Shown: positions 1 through 7,321 of the stretch, in pieces
Layout of the letters: each line of letters starts with the position of its first letter
Position numbering within the stretch: position 1 is the stretch's first letter
Assembly (NCBI GenBank): GCA_035541255.1
Contig: DATKNR010000192.1
Span: 1-14,512, forward strand
From: JOPF136 sp035541255
Lineage (GTDB): Bacteria > Acidobacteriota > Terriglobia > Acidiferrales > UBA7541
DNA: 14,512 bases
Reading direction: 5' to 3'
The notes under the pieces: generated by a model
What the model was told of the DNA's origin: nothing
The model's database searches: none
Seen by the model: only the letters and a program-made list of their open reading frames with translations
Position numbers and translations under genes: made by a program

Positions 1-1860
1 GTGCCGGCTTATGATTTCGATCTCTACCTCCCGCTGCGCGTGGCGTACGCGGATGCGGCGCGGTATCGCGGCGTCCACTTTATGAACACCTACTGGCGGC
101 TGAAGCCGGGAGTGAGCCTGCATCAGGCCGCGGCGGGCCTGGCCACAATCAGCGCGCGGCTGGCGCGAGACTACCCGGGAGAAGAGCGGAACCGTGTGCG
201 GATGCCGGTGCCTCTGCAGCAGGCAGTCACGGGCGATGTGCGCCCGGCACTGCTGATTCTTTCCGGGGCCGTCTGCCTGGTACTGCTGATTGCGTGCGCG
301 AACTTCGCGGGACTGCTGCTGGCGCGCTCGGAAGCACGCCGGCGAGAGATGGTAATCCGTGCGGCACTGGGCGGAGGACGGCGGCGGCTGATCTTCCAGG
401 GTCTGGCGGAGAGTACGCTGCTGGCGATGATGGGCGGAGCGGCAGCGCTGCCCCTGGCGGCACTGTGTGTACGCGCACTGGTAGCGGCGAAGCCTGCGAT
501 GCTGGCGCATCAGAATCCTATTTCGATGGATGCGGCAGTGATGGCGTTTGGAATCGGAGTGTCGCTGCTTACCGGACTGATCTTCGGGATGGCGCCGGCG
601 TGGAGCTATTCGCGGGCGGACGTGGCGGAATCGCTGAAGAGGGAGGGGCGCACGGCCACGGCGGGCCGGGGCGGGCTGGGCTTCCGGAAGGCACTGGTGA
701 CGACGGAAATCGGGATGGCACTGGTGCTGCTGACGGGCACGGGCTTGCTCGTGAGGAGCTTCGGGCGGCTGCGTTCGGTTGACCCGGGGTTTGATCCGGC
801 GCGCGTGATGGCAATCCACATCCAGCTGCCGACGGTGCGCTACGCGGAGATTCCGAAACAGCTGCAGTTCCGACGGGGCCTGCTGGACCGACTAAACGCG
901 CTGCCGGGGGTACAGGCGGCGATGGCCAGCGACATCCCGCTGGACGGCAACGAACTGACGCACAACTTGGCCATCGAGGGGCAGGCTCCGGTGACGGAGG
1001 GAGACGAGCCGGAGGTGGACACGATTTGCGTAATGGGAGACTACTTCGGCGTGATGCGGATCGCGATGCGCGCGGGGCGGGCGCTGACGCCGCAGGATGA
1101 CGAGAATCATCCGCTAGTGGCAGTAGTCAACGAGAGCCTGGCGCGCAGATATTTCGCGGGGCAGGATGCCATCGGCCAGCGAATCCGCTGGGCGCGGGAA
1201 AAAGAGCCGCGCTGGATGACCATCGTGGGCGTGGTGGCGGACGTGAAGCAGTATTCACTGGCCGAGCCGGCCTACCCCGCGGTGTTCACGCCATTCGCGC
1301 AGACAAACGAGGGGTGGCGGCGATGGATGGCCGTGGTGGTGCGGATGCCGGATGCGACCGCGGCCCAGTTGCCGACGATCAAACGGCAGGTGTGGGACCT
1401 CGACCCGCAGATCCCGCTGAACCGGATCGTGAGTCTGGATGAATTGATGGGTCTATCGCTGGCGGAGCGGCAATTCAACATGTCGTTGCTGGGCCTCTTT
1501 GCCGCGCTATCCGTGGTGCTGGTGGCCGTGGGCATCTACGGCGTGACGGCGTACAGCGTGAGCCAGCGTACGCATGAGATCGGGATCCGCATCGCGGTGG
1601 GCGCGCGGCGGCTGGACGTGCTGCGACTGGTCATGGGCCAGGGAGTGAGGATGGCCGCACTGGGGACGGCCCTGGGTCTCGCTGGGGCATTTGCGCTGAC
1701 GCGTCTGATGACGAAACTGCTGTTCGGCATATCCGCCACGGACCCGCTGACATTCGCGGCGGTGGTGGGGCTGATGCTGGCGGTGGTGCTGGTGGCGAGC
1801 TTCGTCCCGGCCCGGAGGGCGATGCGCGTGGACCCGATGGTGGCACTGCGTTACGAGTAG
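1..1860 (+). CDS. ADOP-family ABC transporter permease (MacB/FtsX-like), 5'-truncated by the window edge
   Basis: This is the C-terminal 619 residues of an inner-membrane permease of the MacB/FtsX class, in the acidobacterial duplicated orphan permease (ADOP) form. Seen: the tail of a first periplasmic core domain (about 1-80), then a first FtsX module (about 84-210) with the hallmark LLIACANFAGLLLARSEARR and an EMVIRAALGGGRRRL coupling segment. A membrane helix follows near 230-253, then a second MacB-type periplasmic domain (about 255-480). The second FtsX module (about 495-612) has VGIYGVTAYSVSQRTHEIGI, and the protein ends in DPMVALRYE. Full ADOPs are roughly 800-880 aa, so about 200 N-terminal residues should lie upstream; the GTG at base 1 is probably an internal Val codon. 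Family members are thought to move hydrophobic compounds or act mechanically on envelope substrates. No ATPase gene is in the window, as expected for orphan permeases. The gene converges on the next one with a 27-bp gap. Substrate unknown. Confidence 0.93.
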   Translation: MPAYDFDLYLPLRVAYADAARYRGVHFMNTYWRLKPGVSLHQAAAGLATISARLARDYPGEERNRVRMPVPLQQAVTGDVRPALLILSGAVCLVLLIACANFAGLLLARSEARRREMVIRAALGGGRRRLIFQGLAESTLLAMMGGAAALPLAALCVRALVAAKPAMLAHQNPISMDAAVMAFGIGVSLLTGLIFGMAPAWSYSRADVAESLKREGRTATAGRGGLGFRKALVTTEIGMALVLLTGTGLLVRSFGRLRSVDPGFDPARVMAIHIQLPTVRYAEIPKQLQFRRGLLDRLNALPGVQAAMASDIPLDGNELTHNLAIEGQAPVTEGDEPEVDTICVMGDYFGVMRIAMRAGRALTPQDDENHPLVAVVNESLARRYFAGQDAIGQRIRWAREKEPRWMTIVGVVADVKQYSLAEPAYPAVFTPFAQTNEGWRRWMAVVVRMPDATAAQLPTIKRQVWDLDPQIPLNRIVSLDELMGLSLAERQFNMSLLGLFAALSVVLVAVGIYGVTAYSVSQRTHEIGIRIAVGARRLDVLRLVMGQGVRMAALGTALGLAGAFALTRLMTKLLFGISATDPLTFAAVVGLMLAVVLVASFVPARRAMRVDPMVALRYE

Positions 1861-1887
1861 GGGACGAGAGAATGCACCGGTGCGCGG

Positions 1888-3054
1888 TCAGGGTTTGGTG
1901 GCAGGCGCGTGCTTGGGGAGATGGGGCGTGAGCTTGCGCACCAGGAATTCCTGAAAGAGATTGGCCACAGCGGCCTCGCCAAGGCCGATGGCGAAACCTT
2001 CGAACAGCAATCCTGCGTCGCGGTCGCTGGAGGGATGGTATAGATAGGAAATTCCGCCTGTGGTGAGCGTCCCGAGCATCCCGGAATAATTCACCTGCCA
2101 GTGGCCCCTGTCGCTCTTGCAAATCACGGCGTTGGCGATGGCGTAGAAAAACCTGGACTTCTTTGAGCCAGTGCCCTTGTAGAAATAGCGCGGATCCTGC
2201 CGGAAGAGCGCAGGAAAGACGGCGTCGCCGAGCATCTGTCCGATGGCGGAGTCGGCGAAGTTGGCGCCATAGCGCTTGGCGTATCCCTGCGCGCCCTGTC
2301 CATATCCGCTAAAACCATCGGAGGCCTGCTGCACGCCGGCGAAGGCGCCGACAATCACGAAATTGGCGGGATCCAGAGTGGATTTCCAGGCAAGCTCAAA
2401 CTTCTGTTTGGGGGTAAGCGGCGCGGCATCGGGGACATAGCTGACGTAAAAGTTTGGGATGACGCCGAGGGCGCGCTGCTTCTCCTGGGCCTTAATCTCC
2501 ACCTCAGCGATTTCCGACATCGGAACGACCACGGATACTTTGGTAACCGCGCTGGCGAGCTGAAGAACGACGGGCTGGAGAACGAGCGCCTCACCGGGTT
2601 TGAGAGAGCCGGAGATCGTCTGGGTGACAAACTCTTCCGCCGTGATGGTGAGGTGGTATGGCCCGGGAGCGACATCAGCGAAGGTGAACTCGCCGTCGTC
2701 ACCAGTAACAGTCTCCCGCGGCGGGGACTGGCTGTCGCGAAGCAGCTTTACATGTGCGCCGCCGAGCAGCGCACCGGTGGACACGGAAATCGTACCGCTG
2801 AGACTGCCCTGGGCGTGGGCATCCGGGGTCTGCGCGGCCGTTTGCGTGGCGGGAATGGTGGCGTCGGACTGAGGGGCGGCCGGTGGGGTGCCGGATTGCG
2901 GCGCGGCAGGCGATTGCTGGCAGCGAAGCAGGGCCGGAAAGCCGAGGAAAAAGAAAATCAGGCTGAGCCACACGAACCCAGCGCGGCCGGGAAGCGCGCG
3001 TCGGATGGCTCCGCGCAGGGAAGTCCTGCAGGAGAGTGTGCTCGACGAATGCAC
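1888..3054 (-). CDS. Exported protein with carboxypeptidase-regulatory-like domain and conserved acidobacterial-type C-terminal domain
   Basis: This 388-aa protein has a basic N-terminus (RGAIRRA, about 14-20) followed by a hydrophobic stretch (VWLSLIFFFLGFPALL, 28-43), which reads as a signal peptide or anchor. A Pro/Ala/Gln-rich linker (about 46-82) follows. Residues about 84-168 form a carboxypeptidase-regulatory-like beta-sandwich: GTISVSTGALLGGAHVKL, then DGEFTFADVAPGPYHLTI. This fold is common as an accessory domain of secreted and outer-membrane proteins. The remaining ~190 residues (PNFYVSYVPDAAPLTPKQKF onward, with DAVFPALFRQDPRYFY) resemble a C-terminal region I have seen in acidobacterial proteins of unknown function. 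It has Gly/Ala-rich segments that could insert in a membrane. The start codon is GTG at 3052-3054; an in-frame TGA lies 24 nt upstream and no ATG lies between. The only Shine-Dalgarno-like GAGGA is about 18 nt away, so initiation is uncertain; GTG at Val28 is an alternative. Function unknown. Confidence 0.85.
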   Translation of the reverse strand: MHSSSTLSCRTSLRGAIRRALPGRAGFVWLSLIFFFLGFPALLRCQQSPAAPQSGTPPAAPQSDATIPATQTAAQTPDAHAQGSLSGTISVSTGALLGGAHVKLLRDSQSPPRETVTGDDGEFTFADVAPGPYHLTITAEEFVTQTISGSLKPGEALVLQPVVLQLASAVTKVSVVVPMSEIAEVEIKAQEKQRALGVIPNFYVSYVPDAAPLTPKQKFELAWKSTLDPANFVIVGAFAGVQQASDGFSGYGQGAQGYAKRYGANFADSAIGQMLGDAVFPALFRQDPRYFYKGTGSKKSRFFYAIANAVICKSDRGHWQVNYSGMLGTLTTGGISYLYHPSSDRDAGLLFEGFAIGLGEAAVANLFQEFLVRKLTPHLPKHAPATKP

Positions 3055-3105
3055 CGTTATCCGTTCAATGAGTCCTCAACCGCCCACAAAGGTTGCCTGC
3101 CCTTA

Positions 3106-3134
3106 ATTTTCGTACAGATAGGGCGTGGCGGCAA
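3106..3134 (-). promoter_or_regulatory. Candidate sigma-70 promoter for the 388-aa exported protein
   Basis: Read on the minus strand there is TTGCCG (+ strand 3129-3134), a 17-bp spacer, and GAAAAT (3106-3111). Each box matches the consensus at 4 of 6 positions. Transcription would start about 45 nt before the GTG at 3054. The site lies downstream of the terminator that ends the neighbouring ompA-like gene, so an independent promoter is expected here. The match is only moderate. Confidence 0.35.
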
Positions 3135-3192
3135 AAGGTTTTGGCGTGGTGGCGAAAGCAGCAGCAGGCAGGAGGCGAGGCGGGGCCGGCGT

Positions 3193-3238
3193 GAAGAAAA
3201 ACTCCCTCGTCCACCGGAAATGCGGCGGACGAGGGAGT
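3193..3238 (-). terminator. Strong intrinsic terminator of the OmpA-like gene
   Basis: A perfect 12-bp inverted repeat (ACTCCCTCGTCC at 3201-3212 and GGACGAGGGAGT at 3227-3238) encloses a 14-nt loop. Read on the minus strand the stem runs straight into TTTTTCTTC (complement of 3193-3201). It begins 28 nt past the OmpA-like stop codon at 3266. This is a textbook Rho-independent terminator and indicates that the OmpA-like gene and the 388-aa gene downstream are separate transcription units. Confidence 0.9.
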
Positions 3239-3265
3239 CAGGTACGTGCAGCGGTTGACGCCGGG

Positions 3266-4891
3266 CTAGTAGGTGGCACCCTCCGGGAGCCAGATGACGT
3301 CAACGCGGCGGTTGGCGGTGGAAGCGCCGGCCACGCCGGGTTCGGTGCGGGTGGTGACACGGCTGGGATCCACGTTGTGCTTCTTTTCGGTGACGTACTT
3401 CTTCGCATTCTCTGCGCGCTTCTCGGCCAGGTTCTTGGCTTTTTCCTTCTCCGGATCCTGGTAGCCGATGAGCACGAGGGTGCTCTTGGGATCGTTCTGG
3501 AGACGAACCACAGCGTCATCGAGCAGACGGCTGCAAACGTTGTCCACGCGGGAGCTGTCGATCTTCTTGAACACGCACTCGCCGACCTTGACAGGCTGCG
3601 GCTTCGCCGGCGGAGCAGCGACGTTGACGTTGGCGACGCAATCGGCCGCACCGCCGTGTCCATCGGTGGCGCGGGCGGTGACGGAGTAACTGCCGGGAGC
3701 GAGGCCAGTGGTGTCGAACTGGACGCGGGAACCGGTGCCGCTCACGCGGCCGCCGTTGGCTCGCCACTCGTAGTCGAGCGGGAAGCCTTCGGGACTGGAG
3801 CCGTCCGCGGAGACATTGACGATCTCACCGGGCAGGACGGAGCTGCGGTCAACCGAGCAGGTGAGTGTGGGCGGACGATTGGGCTTGGGCTCCACGCGAA
3901 CGTTGGCGGAGCAGGAAGCATTGCCGCCATGGCCATCGTCGACGCGGGCGGAAATCGTGTAGGTGCCAGGCGCGGCGTCGTCGGGGCTCCAGCGGGCCAT
4001 CTCACCGGAACCTTGGACGCTGCCACCGCTGGCGGACCATGTGTACGTGAGCGAATCGCCGTCAGGATCGCTGGCACTGGCGCGAACGGGCACCGCCTGG
4101 CCGGAACCCTGCATGACGGAACCGACGTCGGTGGAACAGCTCGCCGTGGGCGGCTTGTTCACGATGACCGGCTTGGCGCCCCAGCGAACAACGAGACCGG
4201 TTGAGAACCGGAAATTGTTCTGGGGCTTATAGCCGGAAATGTCATAGTCGGACAGCACGTATTCAAACTGGCCGAGGCGGAGGGCCAAGTGTTTGGTCAC
4301 CCCCACGTCAACGCCGCCACCCACGGCCATGGCGAATGCATTGTCGGAGCCGCTGGTACCGAGCGCGGAACCGCCGGCGTGCATGCCGCCAAACAAAACC
4401 TGGCCGAATAGAGTGTGCTGGTAACGGTCGCCGAAGCGATAGTTGAGCCGGGGACCAAACAGATAGGAGTACTGCGCGATATCCGTCTCGACGCCGTCAA
4501 TCTTGCCGGTGTGGTAGCCGCCGAAATCAGCGACGACGCCAAACCAGTGATTCACGTTGTACTCGATGTTGGTGCTGCCGCCGTTGCCGTTGTAGGAATC
4601 AACGCCGGAGCCGACGCGACCATTGTAATAGGAGTAGCCCAGGAACCATTCCCAGTGCGGATAATCGCTCTTCGGGAGGATGTGGGGATCGTGGCCGGAC
4701 TTGGTGGCGGGCTTGTCCTTCTTTTCGTCCGCCGATTTCGCGGGAGCCGCGTCCTTTTCGGGGGCGGCGGACTTTGCCCCTCCGGGCGGGTCGTCCGGCG
4801 CCGCGCTCTGGGCAAAGAGCGGAGCGGAAAACAGGAGGCCAGCAGAAACGACTGCAACACTCAGAGATTTCCAGAAGGTGTGTTTTTCCAT
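3266..4891 (-). CDS. OmpA-family outer-membrane protein with beta-barrel, two Ig/PKD-like repeats and peptidoglycan-binding domain
   Basis: This 541-aa protein probably tethers the outer membrane to peptidoglycan. Seen: a signal peptide (1-28, ending PLFAQ) and a charged Ala/Lys/Pro linker (about 30-70). An OmpA-like beta-barrel follows (about 78-238, starting HWEWFLGYSYYNGR and closing with NFRFSTGLVVRWG). Two tandem Ig/PKD-like repeats (about 247-334 and 340-425) contain DPDGDSLTYTWSASGG and VDDGHGG / ATDGHGG. Each has one Cys near its start and one near its end (C252/C327 and C345/C418), which could form disulfides. The C-terminal OmpA domain (about 435-537) keeps the Asp of GYQD (D479), NLAEKRAENAKKYV, and NRRVDVIW with the conserved Arg, as expected for diaminopimelate binding. 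Start: ATG at 4889-4891, with GAGGA (complement of 4898-4902) 6 nt upstream. It ends in a strong intrinsic terminator, so it is monocistronic at its 3' end. I found no convincing sigma-70 promoter upstream. Confidence 0.93.
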   Translation of the reverse strand: MEKHTFWKSLSVAVVSAGLLFSAPLFAQSAAPDDPPGGAKSAAPEKDAAPAKSADEKKDKPATKSGHDPHILPKSDYPHWEWFLGYSYYNGRVGSGVDSYNGNGGSTNIEYNVNHWFGVVADFGGYHTGKIDGVETDIAQYSYLFGPRLNYRFGDRYQHTLFGQVLFGGMHAGGSALGTSGSDNAFAMAVGGGVDVGVTKHLALRLGQFEYVLSDYDISGYKPQNNFRFSTGLVVRWGAKPVIVNKPPTASCSTDVGSVMQGSGQAVPVRASASDPDGDSLTYTWSASGGSVQGSGEMARWSPDDAAPGTYTISARVDDGHGGNASCSANVRVEPKPNRPPTLTCSVDRSSVLPGEIVNVSADGSSPEGFPLDYEWRANGGRVSGTGSRVQFDTTGLAPGSYSVTARATDGHGGAADCVANVNVAAPPAKPQPVKVGECVFKKIDSSRVDNVCSRLLDDAVVRLQNDPKSTLVLIGYQDPEKEKAKNLAEKRAENAKKYVTEKKHNVDPSRVTTRTEPGVAGASTANRRVDVIWLPEGATY

Positions 4892-5220
4892 TTTGTGTCC
4901 TCAGAAGGCCAGCAGCGTTCGCCGGCGGAGTTTCGAACGAATACGAATTTTGAAAGGACCCCTAAAGATTCCGAAATAACGCGACGACCTCGGCTGATCT
5001 GCTGACCCACCGCCGAATCGACGGCACCCAACAACCGGCATCACAACCCGTGACAGCGGGCCGCAACCGCCACAGACTCCCCGTTCACACGCTCCTAGAC
5101 GCTTGCCAGCCTGGCCTCAACACGACAGGCCTAGATTACGCGCTACTGCAATGTATCCATATCAGAGAGGCCGTGCTCCTGTCAAAAGTGACAGTCGGAG
5201 TTCGAGCCCCGCGGGGGGCC
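4892..5220. other. Intergenic region upstream of the OmpA-like gene, no gene seen
   Basis: This stretch of about 330 bp lies between the 3' end of the TMTC-like gene and the start of the OmpA-like gene, both on the minus strand. Apart from the ribosome-binding site next to the OmpA-like ATG I see no open frame with family resemblance. It holds small inverted repeats: GGCCT/AGGCC at 5113-5117 and 5127-5131, the hairpin at 5176-5200, and a GC palindrome CCCCGCGGGG near 5207-5216. It should contain the OmpA-like promoter, but no pair of good -35/-10 boxes stands out. Confidence 0.5.
5176..5200. repeat. Bulged stem-loop in the intergenic region
   Basis: CTGTCA (5179-5184) and TGACAG (5189-5194) form a perfect 6-bp stem with a four-base AAAG loop. 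The stem is extended by CTC (5176-5178) pairing with GAG (5198-5200) across a 3-nt bulge. No T-run follows on either strand, so it is not an obvious terminator. It could be a protein-binding inverted repeat, part of a leader transcript, or chance. Function unknown. Confidence 0.4.
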
Positions 5221-5240
5221 AAAAAGAGGCTGAACGCCCC
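5221..5240 (-). terminator. Short terminator-like hairpin at the end of the TMTC-like gene
   Basis: On the minus strand GGGGC, loop GTTCA and GCCTC (complement of 5226-5240) form a 5-bp stem with one G-T wobble, followed directly by TTTTT (complement of 5221-5225). The first stem base is the last base of the stop codon TAG at 5240-5242. The stem is short for a Rho-independent terminator, but the position and T-run fit. Confidence 0.45.
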
Positions 5241-7321
5241 TAGCGGGCGATCAACTCGTGGAGGGCGTCGCGAGCGGGCGCGTAGCCGGGTGCGCCTGCG
5301 AGGGCGACGAGCAACTCGGAGCGGGCTTCCTGAACACGGCCGACCAAAACGAGAGCCTGGGCCAAGTGTGTACGGAATTCGGGATCGGAAGGGGCCGTGG
5401 CCACCGCCGTCTGAAACTCGCGGATGGCTTCGGGGATTTTTCCCATGCCTCCATAGACGGCGCCGAGGTTGTTGTGGAGGGAGGCGCTGAAGTCGTCGGC
5501 AACGGAGTGAATGGCGATGGCTTTCAAGAAATACGCCGCAGCCTGATCGAGTTGATGGTCATACTGCCAGGCGAGCAGGCCGAGAGCGTTGAGGAGATTG
5601 GGATCCTCGGGGTCACGCTGCTCCGCCTTCTTCAGGTAAGCCGCGGCCTCGCTCCAACGACCCGCCTGCTCGAGGAGCACACCCTCCTCTGAATCCGCTT
5701 CGGGATCGTTGGGGTCGATCTTTCGGACGTGATCGAGGGCTTCCATGGCGCGGTCGAACCGGCCACCGTTGGCGTAGATGGGAGCCAACCCCTCGTAGGA
5801 GAGGACCATGTCGAGATAGTCGGGAGGCGATTCCCTTTCCGCCAGAGAGATGGCCTGGAGATAGTGCCGTTCGGCGGCCGCTTCACCGGATGCCGAGTTG
5901 CTCTGGAGCGACGCCACCATGAAGTGAACGAAAGGCGCCCGCGGAGAAACCTGGAGCGTGCGAGAGAAAAGGGTGGCGTCGTCCTTCCATTCCGGATTGC
6001 GGCGGGCAGTGATCGCGGTGAAGAAAACGAGTACGGCGAGCAGACACGTAATGACTGTCGGCTTGCGAATAGAGGGAGGCGGCCATCCGGCGCCGCGGGC
6101 GGCGAGCAGAACCACGAGCGGGCAAAATCCGAGAGAGGGGAGATACAGATAGCGCTCCGTGAATACGTTGTGGCCGACGCCGTAAAGATCCAGCACCGGG
6201 ACGAGGGTGAGAAAGACCCAGAGCGCGGAGAATGCGATCAGAGGCGCCCGGCGGGCCGCAAACCAGATTCCCACGGCTGCGGCGAGCGCAAACAGGACAG
6301 CAGCCAGGGCGCGTGGGTCGGCCAAACGTTCCACGGGTACGAATACGTAGTAGGCATTGAGTGGAAACGGGACGAGCAATTTCCACCAGTACTGGCGCAA
6401 CAAATCCAGGACACTCAGAGAAAAAGAGAGCGGAGTGAGATTCCACTCGCGCTGCCGCGTGGCCAGGTATCCCAGAACACGGTAACGGAGAAGCAGATAG
6501 GCGGCGAGAATTCCCCAGTACGGAGCGGAGAGCCTAGCGGCGCCCAGCAGACGAGCGCGGAGGCCGGAGAATTCTCCAAGGAGCAGAATCCAGGCGAGGA
6601 TTACGAGCGGGAAGACGACGGCCATCTCCTTCCAGAGAAGGGCCGCGGAAAAGGCGAGACAGGAAAGGACAAAACAGAAGATACGCCACGTGCGGGAACG
6701 CGTTGGCGGCACATCGCCGCTGGAGGTCATGCCGGCCTCGTGGAACAACAGGAAAGCGAGGACAAAAAACGCGGCGCATCCCAAATCCGGCAAAGCCGAA
6801 CACCAGTCCACCGCCTCGGTGTGGATGGGATGGACGGCGAAAAGCGCAGCGCCGGCAAACGCTCCCACCATCCGTCCACCAACCCTCCAGAACAAAGCGA
6901 AGGCCAGCACAGTGACGAGAAGGTGGAATGCCAGGCTGACGGCATGAAACATCCGAGGGTCAAGGCCGAAAAGAGCGGCGGTAAGCCGATAGGCGAGCGT
7001 CTGCATGGGCCGGAAATAGTTATTGTGGCCACCAGCGCCGGGATGCCGGAAAAGCCAGACATCGCGGGAGAAGGCGCGGCTGAGGGGCGCCTCTGGACGG
7101 AGGTCGGGATTCGTGGCGATCAGATGGACGTCGTCCCAGACCCAGCCGTTCTGGAGACTGTTGAAATAGGCCGCGAGACCCGAAAAGCAGAGCAGGAGCG
7201 CACCAGCACAGAATTGCGCAAACTGCGGAATCCGGCGGAAGAACCCGTCGTGTACAGCGACACGCGGGGACGGCAAAACAGACGGAGAGGCAGAGCGATG
7301 CCTAGCGCGTTTCTTGCTCAT
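5240..7321 (-). CDS. TMTC-like GT-C membrane protein with C-terminal TPR repeats
   Basis: This 693-aa protein combines a polytopic membrane part (about 34-440, roughly 11-12 hydrophobic helices) with a soluble TPR part (about 475-693). The membrane part resembles eukaryotic TMTC O-mannosyltransferases and related bacterial GT-C proteins. It has an Asp-Asp pair after the first helix (GWVWDDVHL, D63-D64, where GT-C enzymes carry catalytic acids), then NYFRPMQTLAYRLTAALFGL (about 101-120). HPIHTEAVDW (164-173), a KE pair (231-232) and ERYLYLPSLGF (389-399) follow. TPR helices are visible from GGRFDRAMEALDHVRKIDPN through KIPEAIREFQTAVATAPSDP. It may transfer a lipid-linked sugar to proteins at the periplasmic face, with the TPRs binding partners; this is inferred from family likeness only. 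The start is ATG at 7319-7321 and lacks a good Shine-Dalgarno, so a different start is possible. It ends in a short hairpin terminator. Confidence 0.88.
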   Translation of the reverse strand: MSKKRARHRSASPSVLPSPRVAVHDGFFRRIPQFAQFCAGALLLCFSGLAAYFNSLQNGWVWDDVHLIATNPDLRPEAPLSRAFSRDVWLFRHPGAGGHNNYFRPMQTLAYRLTAALFGLDPRMFHAVSLAFHLLVTVLAFALFWRVGGRMVGAFAGAALFAVHPIHTEAVDWCSALPDLGCAAFFVLAFLLFHEAGMTSSGDVPPTRSRTWRIFCFVLSCLAFSAALLWKEMAVVFPLVILAWILLLGEFSGLRARLLGAARLSAPYWGILAAYLLLRYRVLGYLATRQREWNLTPLSFSLSVLDLLRQYWWKLLVPFPLNAYYVFVPVERLADPRALAAVLFALAAAVGIWFAARRAPLIAFSALWVFLTLVPVLDLYGVGHNVFTERYLYLPSLGFCPLVVLLAARGAGWPPPSIRKPTVITCLLAVLVFFTAITARRNPEWKDDATLFSRTLQVSPRAPFVHFMVASLQSNSASGEAAAERHYLQAISLAERESPPDYLDMVLSYEGLAPIYANGGRFDRAMEALDHVRKIDPNDPEADSEEGVLLEQAGRWSEAAAYLKKAEQRDPEDPNLLNALGLLAWQYDHQLDQAAAYFLKAIAIHSVADDFSASLHNNLGAVYGGMGKIPEAIREFQTAVATAPSDPEFRTHLAQALVLVGRVQEARSELLVALAGAPGYAPARDALHELIAR

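Noticed and set aside
1874..1883. GCACCGGTGC palindrome between the convergent genes, considered as a bidirectional terminator
   Set aside because: It is a perfect palindrome with no loop, and no T-run follows on either strand.
3125..4204. 359-aa plus-strand open frame opposite the OmpA-like gene
   Set aside because: Gly/Ala/Val-rich antisense translation of the Ig/OmpA coding region, and it runs through the intrinsic terminator.
4903..5010. Promoter boxes upstream of the OmpA-like gene (for example TTCGGA with CAAAAT, or an ECF-like GGAATCTTT)
   Set aside because: The best sigma-70 pair matches only 3 of 6 at -35, and the ECF-like reading does not have a convincing spacing and -10 motif.
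5190..5223. tRNA-like 3' end (GTTCGAGCCC followed by GGGGGGCCA)
   Set aside because: The five bases on each side of the TTCGAGC loop do not pair, no matching acceptor strand is found about 70 nt upstream, and no anticodon arm can be folded.
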